Shown in pieces: positions 18,287-27,228 of a stretch of 54,403 nt of DNA. The stretch covers positions 1-54,403 of the forward strand of contig MWYZ01000017.1 in assembly GCA_002050365.1 (NCBI GenBank), in the 5' to 3' direction. The notes beneath the pieces are model-generated. The model had not been told where the DNA came from. It saw nothing but the letters and a program-made list of their open reading frames with translations, and did not search any database. The DNA comes from Acidobacteria bacterium 28-1 (lineage in GTDB: Bacteria > Acidobacteriota > Blastocatellia > Pyrinomonadales > Pyrinomonadaceae). Each line of letters begins with the position of its first letter. Position 1 is the first letter of the stretch. A program made the position numbers and the translations under genes.

Positions 18287-19246
18287 ATGACATCCTCTAT
18301 CTACGAAAATTTCCAGCCGCTAAATTTCGAGGCGGTGAACACATACAAGCTCGCCTCTCGTCCGAGCAAGGTTACCGTTAAAGATTTTGCAAAGTCAGTT
18401 GACGAAAACGATTCGCTCAAAAATTTTCTCGATAAATTACCGAATATCTTAGCTGTTCAATCAATCAGGGAAATCGCTGCCCAAATACGTCGCGCCAAAG
18501 AATTACAGAAGCCAATCATTTGGGGAATTGGCGGACACATTGTCAAAACCGGGCTCGCGCCCGTGATTATTGATTTGATGAATCGCGGTTTCGTTTCGGC
18601 GATTGCGTCTAACGGCTCAGTTTTGATCCACGATACGGAAATCGCGCTCGTCGGATTCACCTCGGAAGATGTTGACGCAACGCTCGGCAAAGGAGATTTC
18701 GGCGCGGCGCGGGAAACGGGCGAGATTTTGAATGCGGCGGCGAAAAAGGGCGCAAAAGATAAAATCGGTTTGGGCGAAGCGATGGGCAGGGAAGTTTGCG
18801 CATTGAGTCCAACCAACGCCGATGTTTCGCTTCTCTGCCAAACTTATCAAAACAAAATTCCGTTTACTGCGCATCTCGCCATCGGCGCGGACATCGGACA
18901 TTTTCACTCGTCGTGCGATGGCGCGGCTCTCGGCGCATCTTCGCACACCGACTTTAGACTTTTCTGCTCAATTATTAAGGAATTAAACGGCGGCGGCGTT
19001 TATTTAAATTTGGGGTCGGCGGTTATGCTGCCGGAAATTTTCTTAAAAGCCGTAACAGTTGTGAAAAATTTAGGCTTTCCACTTTCCGATTTTACAACCG
19101 CCAACTTCGATTTCATACAGAGCTATCGCCCTAACACAAACGTCGTTCGTCGTCCGACTTCGGGCGGCGCAGGACGCGGTTTTTCCGTTACAGGTCATCA
19201 CGAAATAATGATACCGCTGCTTGCCGCACAGATACTTTGCGTTTAG
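18287..19246 (+). CDS. Deoxyhypusine-synthase-like protein
   Basis: The 319-residue cytoplasmic protein shows IIWGIGGHIVKTGLAPVIID, then IASNGSVLIHDTEIALVG, FTSEDVDATLGKGDFGAARETG and the later GADIGHFHSSCDGAALG. These resemble the NAD-binding deoxyhypusine synthase superfamily, where bacterial members act on polyamines (for instance homospermidine synthesis) or are uncharacterised. The active-site lysine of true deoxyhypusine synthase cannot be located with confidence. No eIF5A-like partner is visible. It stands alone. Confidence 0.5.
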   Translation: MTSSIYENFQPLNFEAVNTYKLASRPSKVTVKDFAKSVDENDSLKNFLDKLPNILAVQSIREIAAQIRRAKELQKPIIWGIGGHIVKTGLAPVIIDLMNRGFVSAIASNGSVLIHDTEIALVGFTSEDVDATLGKGDFGAARETGEILNAAAKKGAKDKIGLGEAMGREVCALSPTNADVSLLCQTYQNKIPFTAHLAIGADIGHFHSSCDGAALGASSHTDFRLFCSIIKELNGGGVYLNLGSAVMLPEIFLKAVTVVKNLGFPLSDFTTANFDFIQSYRPNTNVVRRPTSGGAGRGFSVTGHHEIMIPLLAAQILCV

Positions 19247-19370
19247 CTAATCTAAAATCTAAATTTGACAATTAACATCGGTAATTTATTAAATGGCATA
19301 TTTATTGTTGGAGCAAATTTGGAAATCAAGTAACATTTAACTTTGATAAGTTTGATAAAGGAGATTGAAA

Positions 19371-20432
19371 TTGCAGCAAACGGCGATTGAAAAACAAATT
19401 GATTTGAAAGAGCGTTGGGAACATTTTCGCACCGAAAATCCGAAAACCAGAATCCGCGACGCAGCAAAACAACTCGGTGTCAGCGAAGCCGAACTCCTCG
19501 CCACTGACTGCGGCAAAACGGTTACTAAATTAACCGACAACTTTCCTGAACTTCTTCAAGAATTTCATACGCTTGGGCGGATAATGGCTTTGACGCGCAA
19601 CGATGAAATCGTCCACGAGCGCAAAGGCGAATATAAAAACGTCGAGGTGATCAATGGACACGGTAAAATGGGATTGGTTTTGGGCGACGATATTGATTTG
19701 CGAATTTTCTTTAATAAATGGCACTTTGGATTTGCCGTTAAAAGCGAAAGTCCACTCGGTATACAACGAAGTTTTCAATTTTTCAGTATTGATGGAGAAG
19801 CTATTCACAAAGTTTTCTTAACGGACGAAAGTGATTTAGCGGCTTACGAAAAATTAGTAAAGAAATATGCAAACGGTAATCAAAAAACAACTGTAAATGT
19901 TATTTCAAACGCCAAAAAACAAATTGAAAAATCTGATGCGGAGATTGATATAGAAGGTTTTCGCAAAGCGTGGGCGGCGATGAAAGACACGCACGATTTT
20001 TTTGGAATAACAAAAAAATTCAACGTTCTGCGCCAGCAGGCATTACGTTTAGCAGACAAAGAAATGGCTTTTCAGGTTCCGCGCGACGCTTACCAAGATA
20101 TTCTCAACAAAGCTAGTGAAACAAAATTGCCGATTATGGTTTTCGTCGGCAACGAAGGAATTATTCAAATTCATTCAGGGGAAGTTGAAAAAATCGTTGA
20201 AGCGCGAGGTTGGTTTAATGTATTAGACGAGAAATTTAATTTGCACGTCAAACAGGATGAAATTGGTTCGACTTGGATTGTCAAGAAGCCAACGGACGAC
20301 GGCATTGTTTCAAGTCTGGAAATTTTCAATCGAAAAGGTGAAAATATCGCGCTGTTTTTTGGTAAGCGTAAACCGGGCATTCCTGAAAAAGAAGATTGGC
20401 GCAAAATTCTTTCAACAATTAAGCCGCTTTAA
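19371..20432 (+). CDS. hmuS: HmuS/HemS-type haem-degrading or haem-carrier protein
   Basis: TTG 19371 is preferred because it lies seven bases behind GGAG; TTG 19365 is too close to it. The protein (about 353 residues) has the two similar halves of HemS/ChuS. The first contains KERWEHFRTENPKTRIRDAA, LGVSEAELLAT and FNKWHFGFAV, and the second MKDTHDFFGITKKF, PIMVFVGNEGIIQIHSG and WIVKKPTDDGIVSSLE. Family members bind haem in the cytoplasm and release iron or hand haem on. The ChaN-like gene 1.1 kb downstream also points to haem use, but there are no haem transporter genes here. Confidence 0.88.
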   Translation: MQQTAIEKQIDLKERWEHFRTENPKTRIRDAAKQLGVSEAELLATDCGKTVTKLTDNFPELLQEFHTLGRIMALTRNDEIVHERKGEYKNVEVINGHGKMGLVLGDDIDLRIFFNKWHFGFAVKSESPLGIQRSFQFFSIDGEAIHKVFLTDESDLAAYEKLVKKYANGNQKTTVNVISNAKKQIEKSDAEIDIEGFRKAWAAMKDTHDFFGITKKFNVLRQQALRLADKEMAFQVPRDAYQDILNKASETKLPIMVFVGNEGIIQIHSGEVEKIVEARGWFNVLDEKFNLHVKQDEIGSTWIVKKPTDDGIVSSLEIFNRKGENIALFFGKRKPGIPEKEDWRKILSTIKPL

Positions 20433-20488
20433 AATTATCAAATAAAAAACTCCGCTCAAATTGAACGGAGTTTTTTATTTGATAATTT
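20433..20488. terminator. Bidirectional terminator between hmuS and stress gene
   Basis: AATTATCAAATAAAAAACTCCG is inverted as CGGAGTTTTTTATTTGATAATT (arms are 22 bases). The A and T tracts serve both convergent genes. Confidence 0.88.
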
Positions 20489-20497
20489 AACAATAAA

Positions 20498-21247
20498 TTA
20501 GCGATAGATATTTTGACCACGATTGGTACGCCAATCATTTTCAAAATAATCAGCATCTTCATCATTACGCGGATTAACACCCAACACCATTCCGCCATTT
20601 TTGATACCTTCTTCATATTCACGAGCGCGGTCTTCGGGAATACCAGAACCAACTAACGCGCCAATCAAACCACCAGTCAAACCACCTGCGCCCGCGCCCG
20701 CTAAAGCCGCCGCAATAGGTCCCGCTACAATCAAACCAAGTCCCGGAAGAACAATGCTGGTTCCGATAGCCGCGATGCCCGCAATGATTGCGCCAAGTGT
20801 TCCGCCAATAGCTGAACCAGTTCCGGCGCCTTCTAATGCTTTGCTACCCATAGCACTGTCGTCGCCATCGGCAAACCAAGTATCACGAGTTTGATCGGAC
20901 ATCATCAAATTAACATCATCTTTCGTATAACCACGACTAAGTGCCGAATTATAAGCTCTTTCTGCACTTTCGCGATCGTTGAACATTCCTGTTAAAATGC
21001 GATTGCCGCCGGTCGCGGTTCCTGTATTCCCAACTCCAGAAGTGTTCGAACCCATAGAAGTTGCAGAAGTATTGGAACCCACAACGTCGTTATTAGCTTG
21101 TCGGGCGGCACCAAAATCAGCTTGTGCTTCACCTTCCCGCTCAAGTCTTTGGTTGCCCGTAACTGCACCAGCCGCATCTTTTACATTTCCGGCAATTCTA
21201 TCTCCCAAACCACCCGCTTCTTCTTTTATTGTTCCGTCGTTATTCAT
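20498..21247 (-). CDS. CsbD-like / general stress protein with glycine-zipper segment
   Basis: The 249-residue protein begins with a CsbD-like stretch (GLGDRIAGNVKDAAGAVTGN, then LEREGEAQAD). A Ser/Thr/Gly linker follows, then a YflT/17M-like domain (RILTGMFNDRESAERAYNSA, GYTKDDVNLMMS). Next is a long Gly/Ala membrane-active segment (about 140-205, with GAGTGSAIGGTLGAIIAG) and a C-terminal GIPEDRAREYEEGIKNGGMV motif. Such proteins are stress-induced in many bacteria. AAGGAG lies eight bases before the ATG. A role in envelope or osmotic stress is plausible but unproven. Confidence 0.8.
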   Translation of the reverse strand: MNNDGTIKEEAGGLGDRIAGNVKDAAGAVTGNQRLEREGEAQADFGAARQANNDVVGSNTSATSMGSNTSGVGNTGTATGGNRILTGMFNDRESAERAYNSALSRGYTKDDVNLMMSDQTRDTWFADGDDSAMGSKALEGAGTGSAIGGTLGAIIAGIAAIGTSIVLPGLGLIVAGPIAAALAGAGAGGLTGGLIGALVGSGIPEDRAREYEEGIKNGGMVLGVNPRNDEDADYFENDWRTNRGQNIYR

Positions 21248-21569
21248 TTTAAAATCTCCTTCTTCTTTTTGACTTTATTTTCTATTTCAGCTTAATTAAG
21301 CTATATATTCACAGTGAGCAATAGGTGTGCCATTTGGTTTTTATTCCTTCAAATACAATAACAAAAGATAAATAAGCAAAGCCCAACAAAATTTGTGGCT
21401 AAGGAAAATGAGATTGTGTTTTGTTTTGGAACACAATCTCTATAAATTTTCGTCTGTATTCCAGACAATAGAGAACCAAAGCGACATTCTCGAAAGTCGC
21501 ATTTCCGTTTCAAACTTTGTAAGATATAAAGCATATTTTTATTTTCATATCTTTAATTACTGGCAACTA

Positions 21570-22469
21570 ATGCAAAAAATTATATCAATTTTGTTTTTCA
21601 TTATAACAATGGTTGTTTCAATTTCGGCGCAGATTACAGATTTGAATTTTCGGATTTACGATGCGAAAGGAGGTGCGGTAACCGTTCAGCAAATTATTGA
21701 CGCAATTGGAAAATCAGACGCGATTTTGTTAGGCGAAAGCCACGACGATGCCGTTGCTCATTATCTTCAATTAGAGATTTTCAAAAAGACTTTTGATAGT
21801 TACGGTAAAAACCGAAACGTCGTGCTTTCGATGGAAATGTTTGAACGCGACGTGCAGACAATCGTTGACGAATATCTTAAGGATTTAATTACTGAGAAAA
21901 AGTTTCTCGACGACAGCCGACCGTGGAAGAATTACAAAATTGATTATCGTCTCTTGGTTGAATATGCCAAGCAAAATAAGCTCGCCGTGATTGCCGCCAA
22001 CGCCCCGCGTCGTTATGTGAATATGGTTTCGCGTAACGGACGCGATTCTATTAATAATTTATCGCCCGAAGCGAAAAAATGGCTCGCGCCATTGCCTTAT
22101 GCATCACCTTCCGCCGAATATGCCAAGAAATTTAATTCTTTGATGGGCAGTATGAACGGCGGCGACAATCACTCTGTGACAAAAATTCTTGATTCGCAAA
22201 CGCTCTGGGACGCGACGATGGCTTTTTCGATTGCGGAGCGTCTAAAGAACAACAAAAATTCTTTGATTATTCACGTAAACGGAAGTTTTCATACTGAGAA
22301 TCGTTTGGGAACAGCTGAACAACTTTTGAAATATAGCCCGAAAGCAAAAGTTTTAGTGATAACAATGCGCTCGGAAGATGATTTCACGAAGTTCGATAAA
22401 GCAAAGTACACGGACTTAGGCGATTTTGTAATTTTAACCGATGCAAAAGTGCCGCGAAGTTTCAAGTAA
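21570..22469 (+). CDS. ChaN-family (haem-binding) lipoprotein-like protein
   Basis: From ATG 21570 the protein has 299 residues: a signal peptide (ISILFFIITMVVSISAQ) and then the ChaN/PhuW (DUF399) domain with DAILLGESHDDAVAHYLQLE, VVLSMEMFERDVQ, VIAANAPRRYVNMVSRNG and VNGSFHTENRLGTAE. The family belongs to the EreA/ChaN/TIKI fold and includes haem-binding lipoproteins. There is no lipobox cysteine, so it is probably periplasmic. A longer upstream frame has no signal-like start and is not used. Confidence 0.85.
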   Translation: MQKIISILFFIITMVVSISAQITDLNFRIYDAKGGAVTVQQIIDAIGKSDAILLGESHDDAVAHYLQLEIFKKTFDSYGKNRNVVLSMEMFERDVQTIVDEYLKDLITEKKFLDDSRPWKNYKIDYRLLVEYAKQNKLAVIAANAPRRYVNMVSRNGRDSINNLSPEAKKWLAPLPYASPSAEYAKKFNSLMGSMNGGDNHSVTKILDSQTLWDATMAFSIAERLKNNKNSLIIHVNGSFHTENRLGTAEQLLKYSPKAKVLVITMRSEDDFTKFDKAKYTDLGDFVILTDAKVPRSFK

Positions 22470-22521
22470 AAGTTCGGCATCTCTCGCTTGAAATAGATTG
22501 TTAATTTCGGAGAAGCAGAAA

Positions 22522-23232
22522 ATGCCAGATATGGAACTTCACGGGCAAGCGATGCTTGATTATCTAAACGGCGACGCGGCTGCTTTATGTATTTTGCGAC
22601 GGGACGACGGCATTGCGTATCCTCCAATTTATGCGAAACAATTCTTTTATCCAGACGGACTTCCCGAACTCGACAAAATCGCGGTTGAGAATTGCGCCGG
22701 ACGAGTCCTCGACATCGGCGCGGGCGCGGGTTCTCATTCTTTAGCCATTCAAGAAAGAGGACTTGATGTAACTTCAATTGACATCTCCGCAAAAGCCGTG
22801 CGAGTGATGTCTGAGCGCGGTTGCAAAGATGCCAAAGTCGGTGACGTATTCGATTCTTATTCCGAACTGTTCGACACGATATTTATAATTCTCAATATCG
22901 GAATTGTGCAAAATTTGAACGGACTTGCCAGATTTCTCAAACATCTTGAAACGCTGCTGACCGACGGCGGGCGACTGATTACGGACTCGATAGACCCGCG
23001 AAACTCCGAAGATAAAAGTTACAGGAAATACACGCAAGACAAGATTACGAAAGGTTGTTATTTGGGTGAACGGACGTTACGATTTGAATATAAAGACCAA
23101 GCCAGCGAATGGTTTGAATGGATGCACATTGACCCGGAAACTCTCGAACAATATGTTGACGAAGCGGGCTATTCAATGAAGCATATCGGAAATGATAGGA
23201 AAAGATATTTGGTTTCCATCGCTAAAAGATAA
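22522..23232 (+). CDS. SAM-dependent methyltransferase, class I
   Basis: ATG 22522 follows GGAG at nine bases, giving 236 residues. Motif I is RVLDIGAGAGSHSLAIQERG with the acidic end of strand 2 in VTSIDIS. Motif IV/V regions are LFDTIFIILNIGIVQNL and LLTDGGRLITDS. The substrate is unknown. It overlaps the next gene by 41 bases if that gene uses its first start. Confidence 0.85.
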   Translation: MPDMELHGQAMLDYLNGDAAALCILRRDDGIAYPPIYAKQFFYPDGLPELDKIAVENCAGRVLDIGAGAGSHSLAIQERGLDVTSIDISAKAVRVMSERGCKDAKVGDVFDSYSELFDTIFIILNIGIVQNLNGLARFLKHLETLLTDGGRLITDSIDPRNSEDKSYRKYTQDKITKGCYLGERTLRFEYKDQASEWFEWMHIDPETLEQYVDEAGYSMKHIGNDRKRYLVSIAKR

Positions 23233-24235
23233 CGGCAATGCCGAACAAGCAACAAAATTATATATCGTGAACAATAGTTTTGAAAAAGTCGTCGAATTGC
23301 TAAGGCTCGAAGCCGATGCAATTGAGCAATCCGCTAAACGTCTGGAAAAGTCGGTGGTGGAAAGAACAATCGAAATTCTTGAAAACTGCAAAGGTAATGT
23401 CATCGTTACAGGAATTGGTAAATCGGGCATCATCGCGCAAAAAATCGCGCAAACATTGACCAGTACGGGAACGGTTGCCATTTTCGTTCATCCGTCTGAT
23501 GCACTGCACGGAAGTTTGGGAATTATCACGAAAGGCGATGTCGTCATCGCGGTTTCGAATTCGGGCGAAACCGATGAGATTTTACTTCTTTTGCCCACGT
23601 TAAAAGCGCGAACCGTCTGCATTATTTCGATTGTGGGCAATCCGTCTTCGACTCTAGCAAGGCAATCGGACGTAATTTTAGATTCGTCAGTTGACCAGGA
23701 AGCGTGTCCGCTCAATCTTGCGCCGACGACTTCGACAACCGTTGCACTTGCTTTGGGAGATGCAATTGCAATGACTTTAATGGAAGCGAAAGGTTTAACA
23801 GCCGAAGATTTTGCCGCTAATCATCCGGCGGGACGCCTTGGAAAAAGATTGACTTTAAAAGTTTCAAATTTGATGCATGACAGCCCGAATATTGCTCCCG
23901 ATGACGGCTGGCTTGAAGTAGTCAAAGCGATTTCCAAACATTCGCTCGGCGCAGTCAATGTCATTGACGAACACGATAAACTCGTCGGTATTATCACCGA
24001 AGGCGACTTAAGAAGGACAATCGAAAAAACCGAAGCGAAGAATTTAGAAAACTTAACCGCCGCGCAAATGATGACGCGCCGTCCGACGACCGTTGCGCCC
24101 GAAATGCTGGCTTTTGACGCTTTGAAATTGATGGAAAACCGTCCGATGCAGATTTCCGTCCTTCCGGTAATTGACGAACAGGGAAGTTGCGTCGGATTAA
24201 TCCGCCTGCACGATATTGTCCGAAGTGGATTATAG
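23192..24235 (+). CDS. kpsF: KpsF/GutQ family arabinose-5-phosphate isomerase
   Basis: The SIS domain (NVIVTGIGKSGIIAQKIAQT, VAVSNSGETDEILLLLP, ACPLNLAPTTSTTVALALGD) is followed by the linking motif NHPAGRLGKRL and two CBS domains (about 225-345). This is the layout of the enzyme that makes arabinose-5-phosphate for Kdo/LPS synthesis. The start at 23192 overlaps the methyltransferase gene. GTG 23267 gives a more usual N-terminus (FEKVVELLRLEADAIEQ), and neither has a strong ribosome site. Presence of this enzyme suggests an LPS-bearing outer membrane. Confidence 0.92.
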   Translation: MIGKDIWFPSLKDNGNAEQATKLYIVNNSFEKVVELLRLEADAIEQSAKRLEKSVVERTIEILENCKGNVIVTGIGKSGIIAQKIAQTLTSTGTVAIFVHPSDALHGSLGIITKGDVVIAVSNSGETDEILLLLPTLKARTVCIISIVGNPSSTLARQSDVILDSSVDQEACPLNLAPTTSTTVALALGDAIAMTLMEAKGLTAEDFAANHPAGRLGKRLTLKVSNLMHDSPNIAPDDGWLEVVKAISKHSLGAVNVIDEHDKLVGIITEGDLRRTIEKTEAKNLENLTAAQMMTRRPTTVAPEMLAFDALKLMENRPMQISVLPVIDEQGSCVGLIRLHDIVRSGL

Positions 24236-24279
24236 ATTTCGCTGGATTTTTTAAAGTACAATATGGTTTAAAGTGTAAT

Positions 24280-24642
24280 ATGAACGACAAAAAACGCGAG
24301 CAATTAAGAAAGTTTTTGCAATCGTCCGCCGAACAAGACGTTGCTGCCAAAGGTGAAGATGCCATTCAAAGATGGAGTGAAATATTCGAACGCGACAATG
24401 ACTACTTTAATCTCTATAAACTTGACGAAACTGACAAACAGCAAATCAAAGATATTGTTTTAGAATATCGTACAGCCTGCAAACAAGAAATAACCGAACG
24501 CAAACAACGCCGAATTGACGATAATCAAGGCGAGGAAATTATAGCAAATCATTATGCAGACAAAATCAAAAAGATAGTTTATTCCAAATCGAATAAATTT
24601 TTGCCGAAACCCAAATCGCTGCCGCAAAAAAAATCGCATTAG
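24280..24642 (+). CDS. Uncharacterised charged 120-residue protein
   Basis: From ATG 24280 the product is hydrophilic and helical, rich in Lys, Glu and Gln. It contains LRKFLQSSAEQDVAAKGEDA and a lysine-rich C-terminus (SKSNKFLPKPKSLPQKKS). I do not recognise a family. It starts 45 bases after kpsF. The upstream in-frame extension covers the kpsF 3' end and is unlikely to be used. Confidence 0.55.
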   Translation: MNDKKREQLRKFLQSSAEQDVAAKGEDAIQRWSEIFERDNDYFNLYKLDETDKQQIKDIVLEYRTACKQEITERKQRRIDDNQGEEIIANHYADKIKKIVYSKSNKFLPKPKSLPQKKSH

Positions 24643-24692
24643 AAAAAAGCTGCCATATACTTTTTTACTTCAATTTCTAAATGAGATATATT

Positions 24693-24803
24693 ATGTCCGC
24701 TGCTTTAACAACTCAACAATTAACCAATATTTTGCGAAACAACTGTAGAGAAGATTACATCAAACACTGGACGGAAGATCTAGAACTACTTTTCTGCCGT
24801 TAA
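24693..24803 (+). CDS. Possible 36-residue ORF
   Basis: A short frame encodes MSAALTTQQLTNILRNNCRE and then DYIKHWTEDLELLFCR. Only a weak GAGA lies upstream. It may be the start of a lost gene. The surrounding 238-base gap (24643-24880) holds nothing else that I can identify. Confidence 0.25.
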   Translation: MSAALTTQQLTNILRNNCREDYIKHWTEDLELLFCR

Positions 24804-24892
24804 TTTGTTTGTGAGGGAAATTAAACCGATAATTCTACAAATACGATTACGGCAAAATTCTGCCCGCAAATTTTTCAAGGATGAGAAATAAG

Positions 24893-25609
24893 ATGATAAA
24901 CAAAATTTTGAGTCTGATTTTATTAATTTTAATGTCAGCCGCTCTAGCTAATGCACAGACGGCGGAAGTTTCGATTGCGCTGAACGAACAGTTTTTTGAC
25001 GCGTTGCTCGCTGCAATTTTCAAGAATTTCAACGCGCCGGAATTTCCGCTTGCCGTGAACAATCCAAAGTCTAAAGTTAAAAATCCGAAGTCTTTAGTTT
25101 TCGGTTTTGACGAGCGAAATCTGGCAATCCAAAATCCAAAATCCAAAATCCAAAATTGCAAAGAATCTATTCGCTTGCTGCGCGAGATTGACAATGTAAA
25201 GACCGCAGTCCGCTTCCGTGACGGGCGCATCTATTCGCCGATTGCTTTTAGCGGCTCATATAATCCGCCGTTTGTCGGATGTATAAATTTTCAAGGTTGG
25301 GCGGAGACTAATATTGACCTCGAATATGACCGGCAAAGCCGAAAATTAGTCGGGCGAGTGCGCGTTTTGAGCGTCAATCTCGGCGGCGTATCCAATCTGG
25401 CGAGCGGTGTTTTATCACGTCTTGTGCAAACTTCGATTGACAAGAAAATAAACCCGATTGAGATTATTCAAACAGATAAACTTTCTTTTCTCGTCCCCGT
25501 TCAAAATTCCGGCGGCTCTCTAAAAATGAAAGCGGTCGGCGTTCGTCACGCTATTGCTGACGGCGTTCTCAATGTCAATATTGCGTACGAATTTTCAAAA
25601 AGCAATTGA
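24893..25609 (+). CDS. Uncharacterised secreted protein with heptamer-derived insert
   Basis: ATG 24893 gives 238 residues with a typical signal peptide (INKILSLILLILMSAALANAQ); ATG 24881 is an alternative. The mature part is beta-rich. Residues about 57-85 are encoded by DNA made largely of AATCCAAA-type 7-mers (25066-25160), giving the low-complexity NPKSKV...NPKSKIQN pattern that breaks the domain. The C-terminal half (GWAETNIDLEYDRQSRKLVG, VNLGGVSNLASGVLSRLVQ) looks like a lipid-binding or cystatin-like beta fold, but I do not recognise the family. Confidence 0.6.
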   Translation: MINKILSLILLILMSAALANAQTAEVSIALNEQFFDALLAAIFKNFNAPEFPLAVNNPKSKVKNPKSLVFGFDERNLAIQNPKSKIQNCKESIRLLREIDNVKTAVRFRDGRIYSPIAFSGSYNPPFVGCINFQGWAETNIDLEYDRQSRKLVGRVRVLSVNLGGVSNLASGVLSRLVQTSIDKKINPIEIIQTDKLSFLVPVQNSGGSLKMKAVGVRHAIADGVLNVNIAYEFSKSN

Positions 25610-25656
25610 TTTGTTTGTGAAAAGATTTTTTGTGATGTCAATGAATTGTCAAACAT

Positions 25657-25700
25657 AAAAAGCTCTGATGACGAAAGTTAATTTTCGTTATCAGAGTTTT
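25657..25700. terminator. Bidirectional terminator
   Basis: AAAAGCTCTGATGACGAAA is inverted as TTTCGTTATCAGAGTTTT between two convergent genes. Confidence 0.8.
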
Positions 25701-25757
25701 CTCACCTCTAAAATTATATCGATTGATATAAAACTTTGGTATTAAATCCTGCTAATT

Positions 25758-26873
25758 CTAGTAAAGACCGAAGCTGCCCAGCGGAAATTCATCCTGATTG
25801 CCTGCTTCTTGTCCTTGGAGAGAACCATTAGCACTACTGATATAGTAGAAAGTTCTGTTGCTGGGGCGGTAGACAGCTATGTCGTGTCTGCGGTCGCCGT
25901 CGTAATCACCGCGCACTGGAAGGTCTAAATCATTAAACGTCGGGTCAGCAAGACCAAACCTGGTCGCTGTTGTAACATTGGTAACCGAATTATTGATATA
26001 CCAAATTGCAGCTGCGCCTTGGGTTTCACGGACAGCTACAAAATCAGCTCTTCCGTCACCGGTATAATCAGCCGGCGTAACACTAAAGTCATCGTTATAG
26101 TTACCGAAACTCTTTGTAATTACGCCAGCGCCAGTGTTAGAATCACCAACATAATAATTTACTACGGTCCCAGCCGTATTGCGGTTAACAAAAACCAATT
26201 CATCTCTTCCGTCTCCGGTAAAATCGGCACCTCGGAAGATAACCGTGCTATTAGCTGCAGTACCGGAAACACCAGTTCTTCCAAAAGGAATTGCTTTAAA
26301 AGTATTGGTTCCACTGCTCAAAATAAACCAATTCAAAGCGCCGCCATCATTACGCACAACAGTATAATCATCCTTGCCGTCGCCGTCGTAATCGCCAACA
26401 CCACGAGGATTATCGGTTGCGCCGATTCCAAAAGGAACCGCCCGGTCGAGCATAATTCCAGTGTTTGGAGCGGCTGGGAATTGAGCAAGATAATAAACCG
26501 AGTTAGAACGACGATAAACCGCGACCTCTGTTTTTCGGTCGCCAACGTAATCTCCGGGAACAATCACATCTCCACCGACTCCGGTTGCGTCGCCGGCAAG
26601 GCCAAAGTTAAAACGTCGGATGATTCCTTGATTAGGAAGCGGATTCACCGGATTAACAACAATGTTCCAAGTGATATTAGCGTTCTCGTTGAATACTAAT
26701 GTTGTAAAGTCCGTTCGACCTTCGCCGGAAAAATCGAATAGTGTGCCTCTGACAACTTGGGCGTTAATCGTCGAAGTGTTTGCTCCCCACCAAAGAGCGG
26801 TAATCGCCAATCCTAACACGGCAAAAACGCTGAGTAGTGAGCGTAAATTTTTTTTATTTTTTTTCAAGAACAT
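25758..26873 (-). CDS. Secreted VCBS/FG-GAP repeat protein (paralogue A)
   Basis: The 371-residue protein starts MFLKKNKKNLRSLLSVFAVL with a signal peptide ending NAQ (about 39). The rest is a chain of about six repeats with Asp-rich loops (DYDGDGKDDYTVVRN, DFTGDGRDELVFVN, DYTGDGRADFVAVRE, DYDGDRRHDIAVYRPSN), predicted to form a Ca-binding beta propeller. The function is probably surface binding or display; no enzyme motif is seen. It is a tandem paralogue of the next gene, sharing leader peptide, promoter and 5' leader. GAGGGAAAA precedes the ATG. Confidence 0.85.
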   Translation of the reverse strand: MFLKKNKKNLRSLLSVFAVLGLAITALWWGANTSTINAQVVRGTLFDFSGEGRTDFTTLVFNENANITWNIVVNPVNPLPNQGIIRRFNFGLAGDATGVGGDVIVPGDYVGDRKTEVAVYRRSNSVYYLAQFPAAPNTGIMLDRAVPFGIGATDNPRGVGDYDGDGKDDYTVVRNDGGALNWFILSSGTNTFKAIPFGRTGVSGTAANSTVIFRGADFTGDGRDELVFVNRNTAGTVVNYYVGDSNTGAGVITKSFGNYNDDFSVTPADYTGDGRADFVAVRETQGAAAIWYINNSVTNVTTATRFGLADPTFNDLDLPVRGDYDGDRRHDIAVYRPSNRTFYYISSANGSLQGQEAGNQDEFPLGSFGLY

Positions 26874-26999
26874 TTTTTTCCCTCCTCACAGGATTACAGA
26901 ATTAAAATATAAACTTTCAGCAAGCAATTTAGATTCTCTAAAATTTAATCAAATTGTCGGGAGCTGAAAGGAAATTTGCAGAATGTCAAATTCTTTATA

Positions 27000-27029
27000 A
27001 AATTACCTTTTTTTCGATGATGATGTCAA
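27000..27029 (-). promoter_or_regulatory. Promoter of VCBS paralogue A
   Basis: TTGACA (27029-27024) is followed, 18 bases on, by TAATTT; the spacer ATCATCGAAAAAAAGG is nearly the same before paralogue B. The 355-base gap 26874-27228 otherwise holds the conserved leader and nothing else I can identify. Confidence 0.6.
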
Positions 27030-27228
27030 TTGATTTTTACGATTTATGAAGATGAAGATGAATTTTATTGTAATCCGAGTTGTAGAAATAATTGTAATAA
27101 AAATCTCCGATGAGAAAATTCATCATCGGAGAAAACTCGCCGTTTTCCATTATTCGTTTTCTTTCTTTTGTGTTTTTACGCGCAAGATTATATCGAATAA
27201 CCGCTTTGGCATTAAACGATATTAGCTT

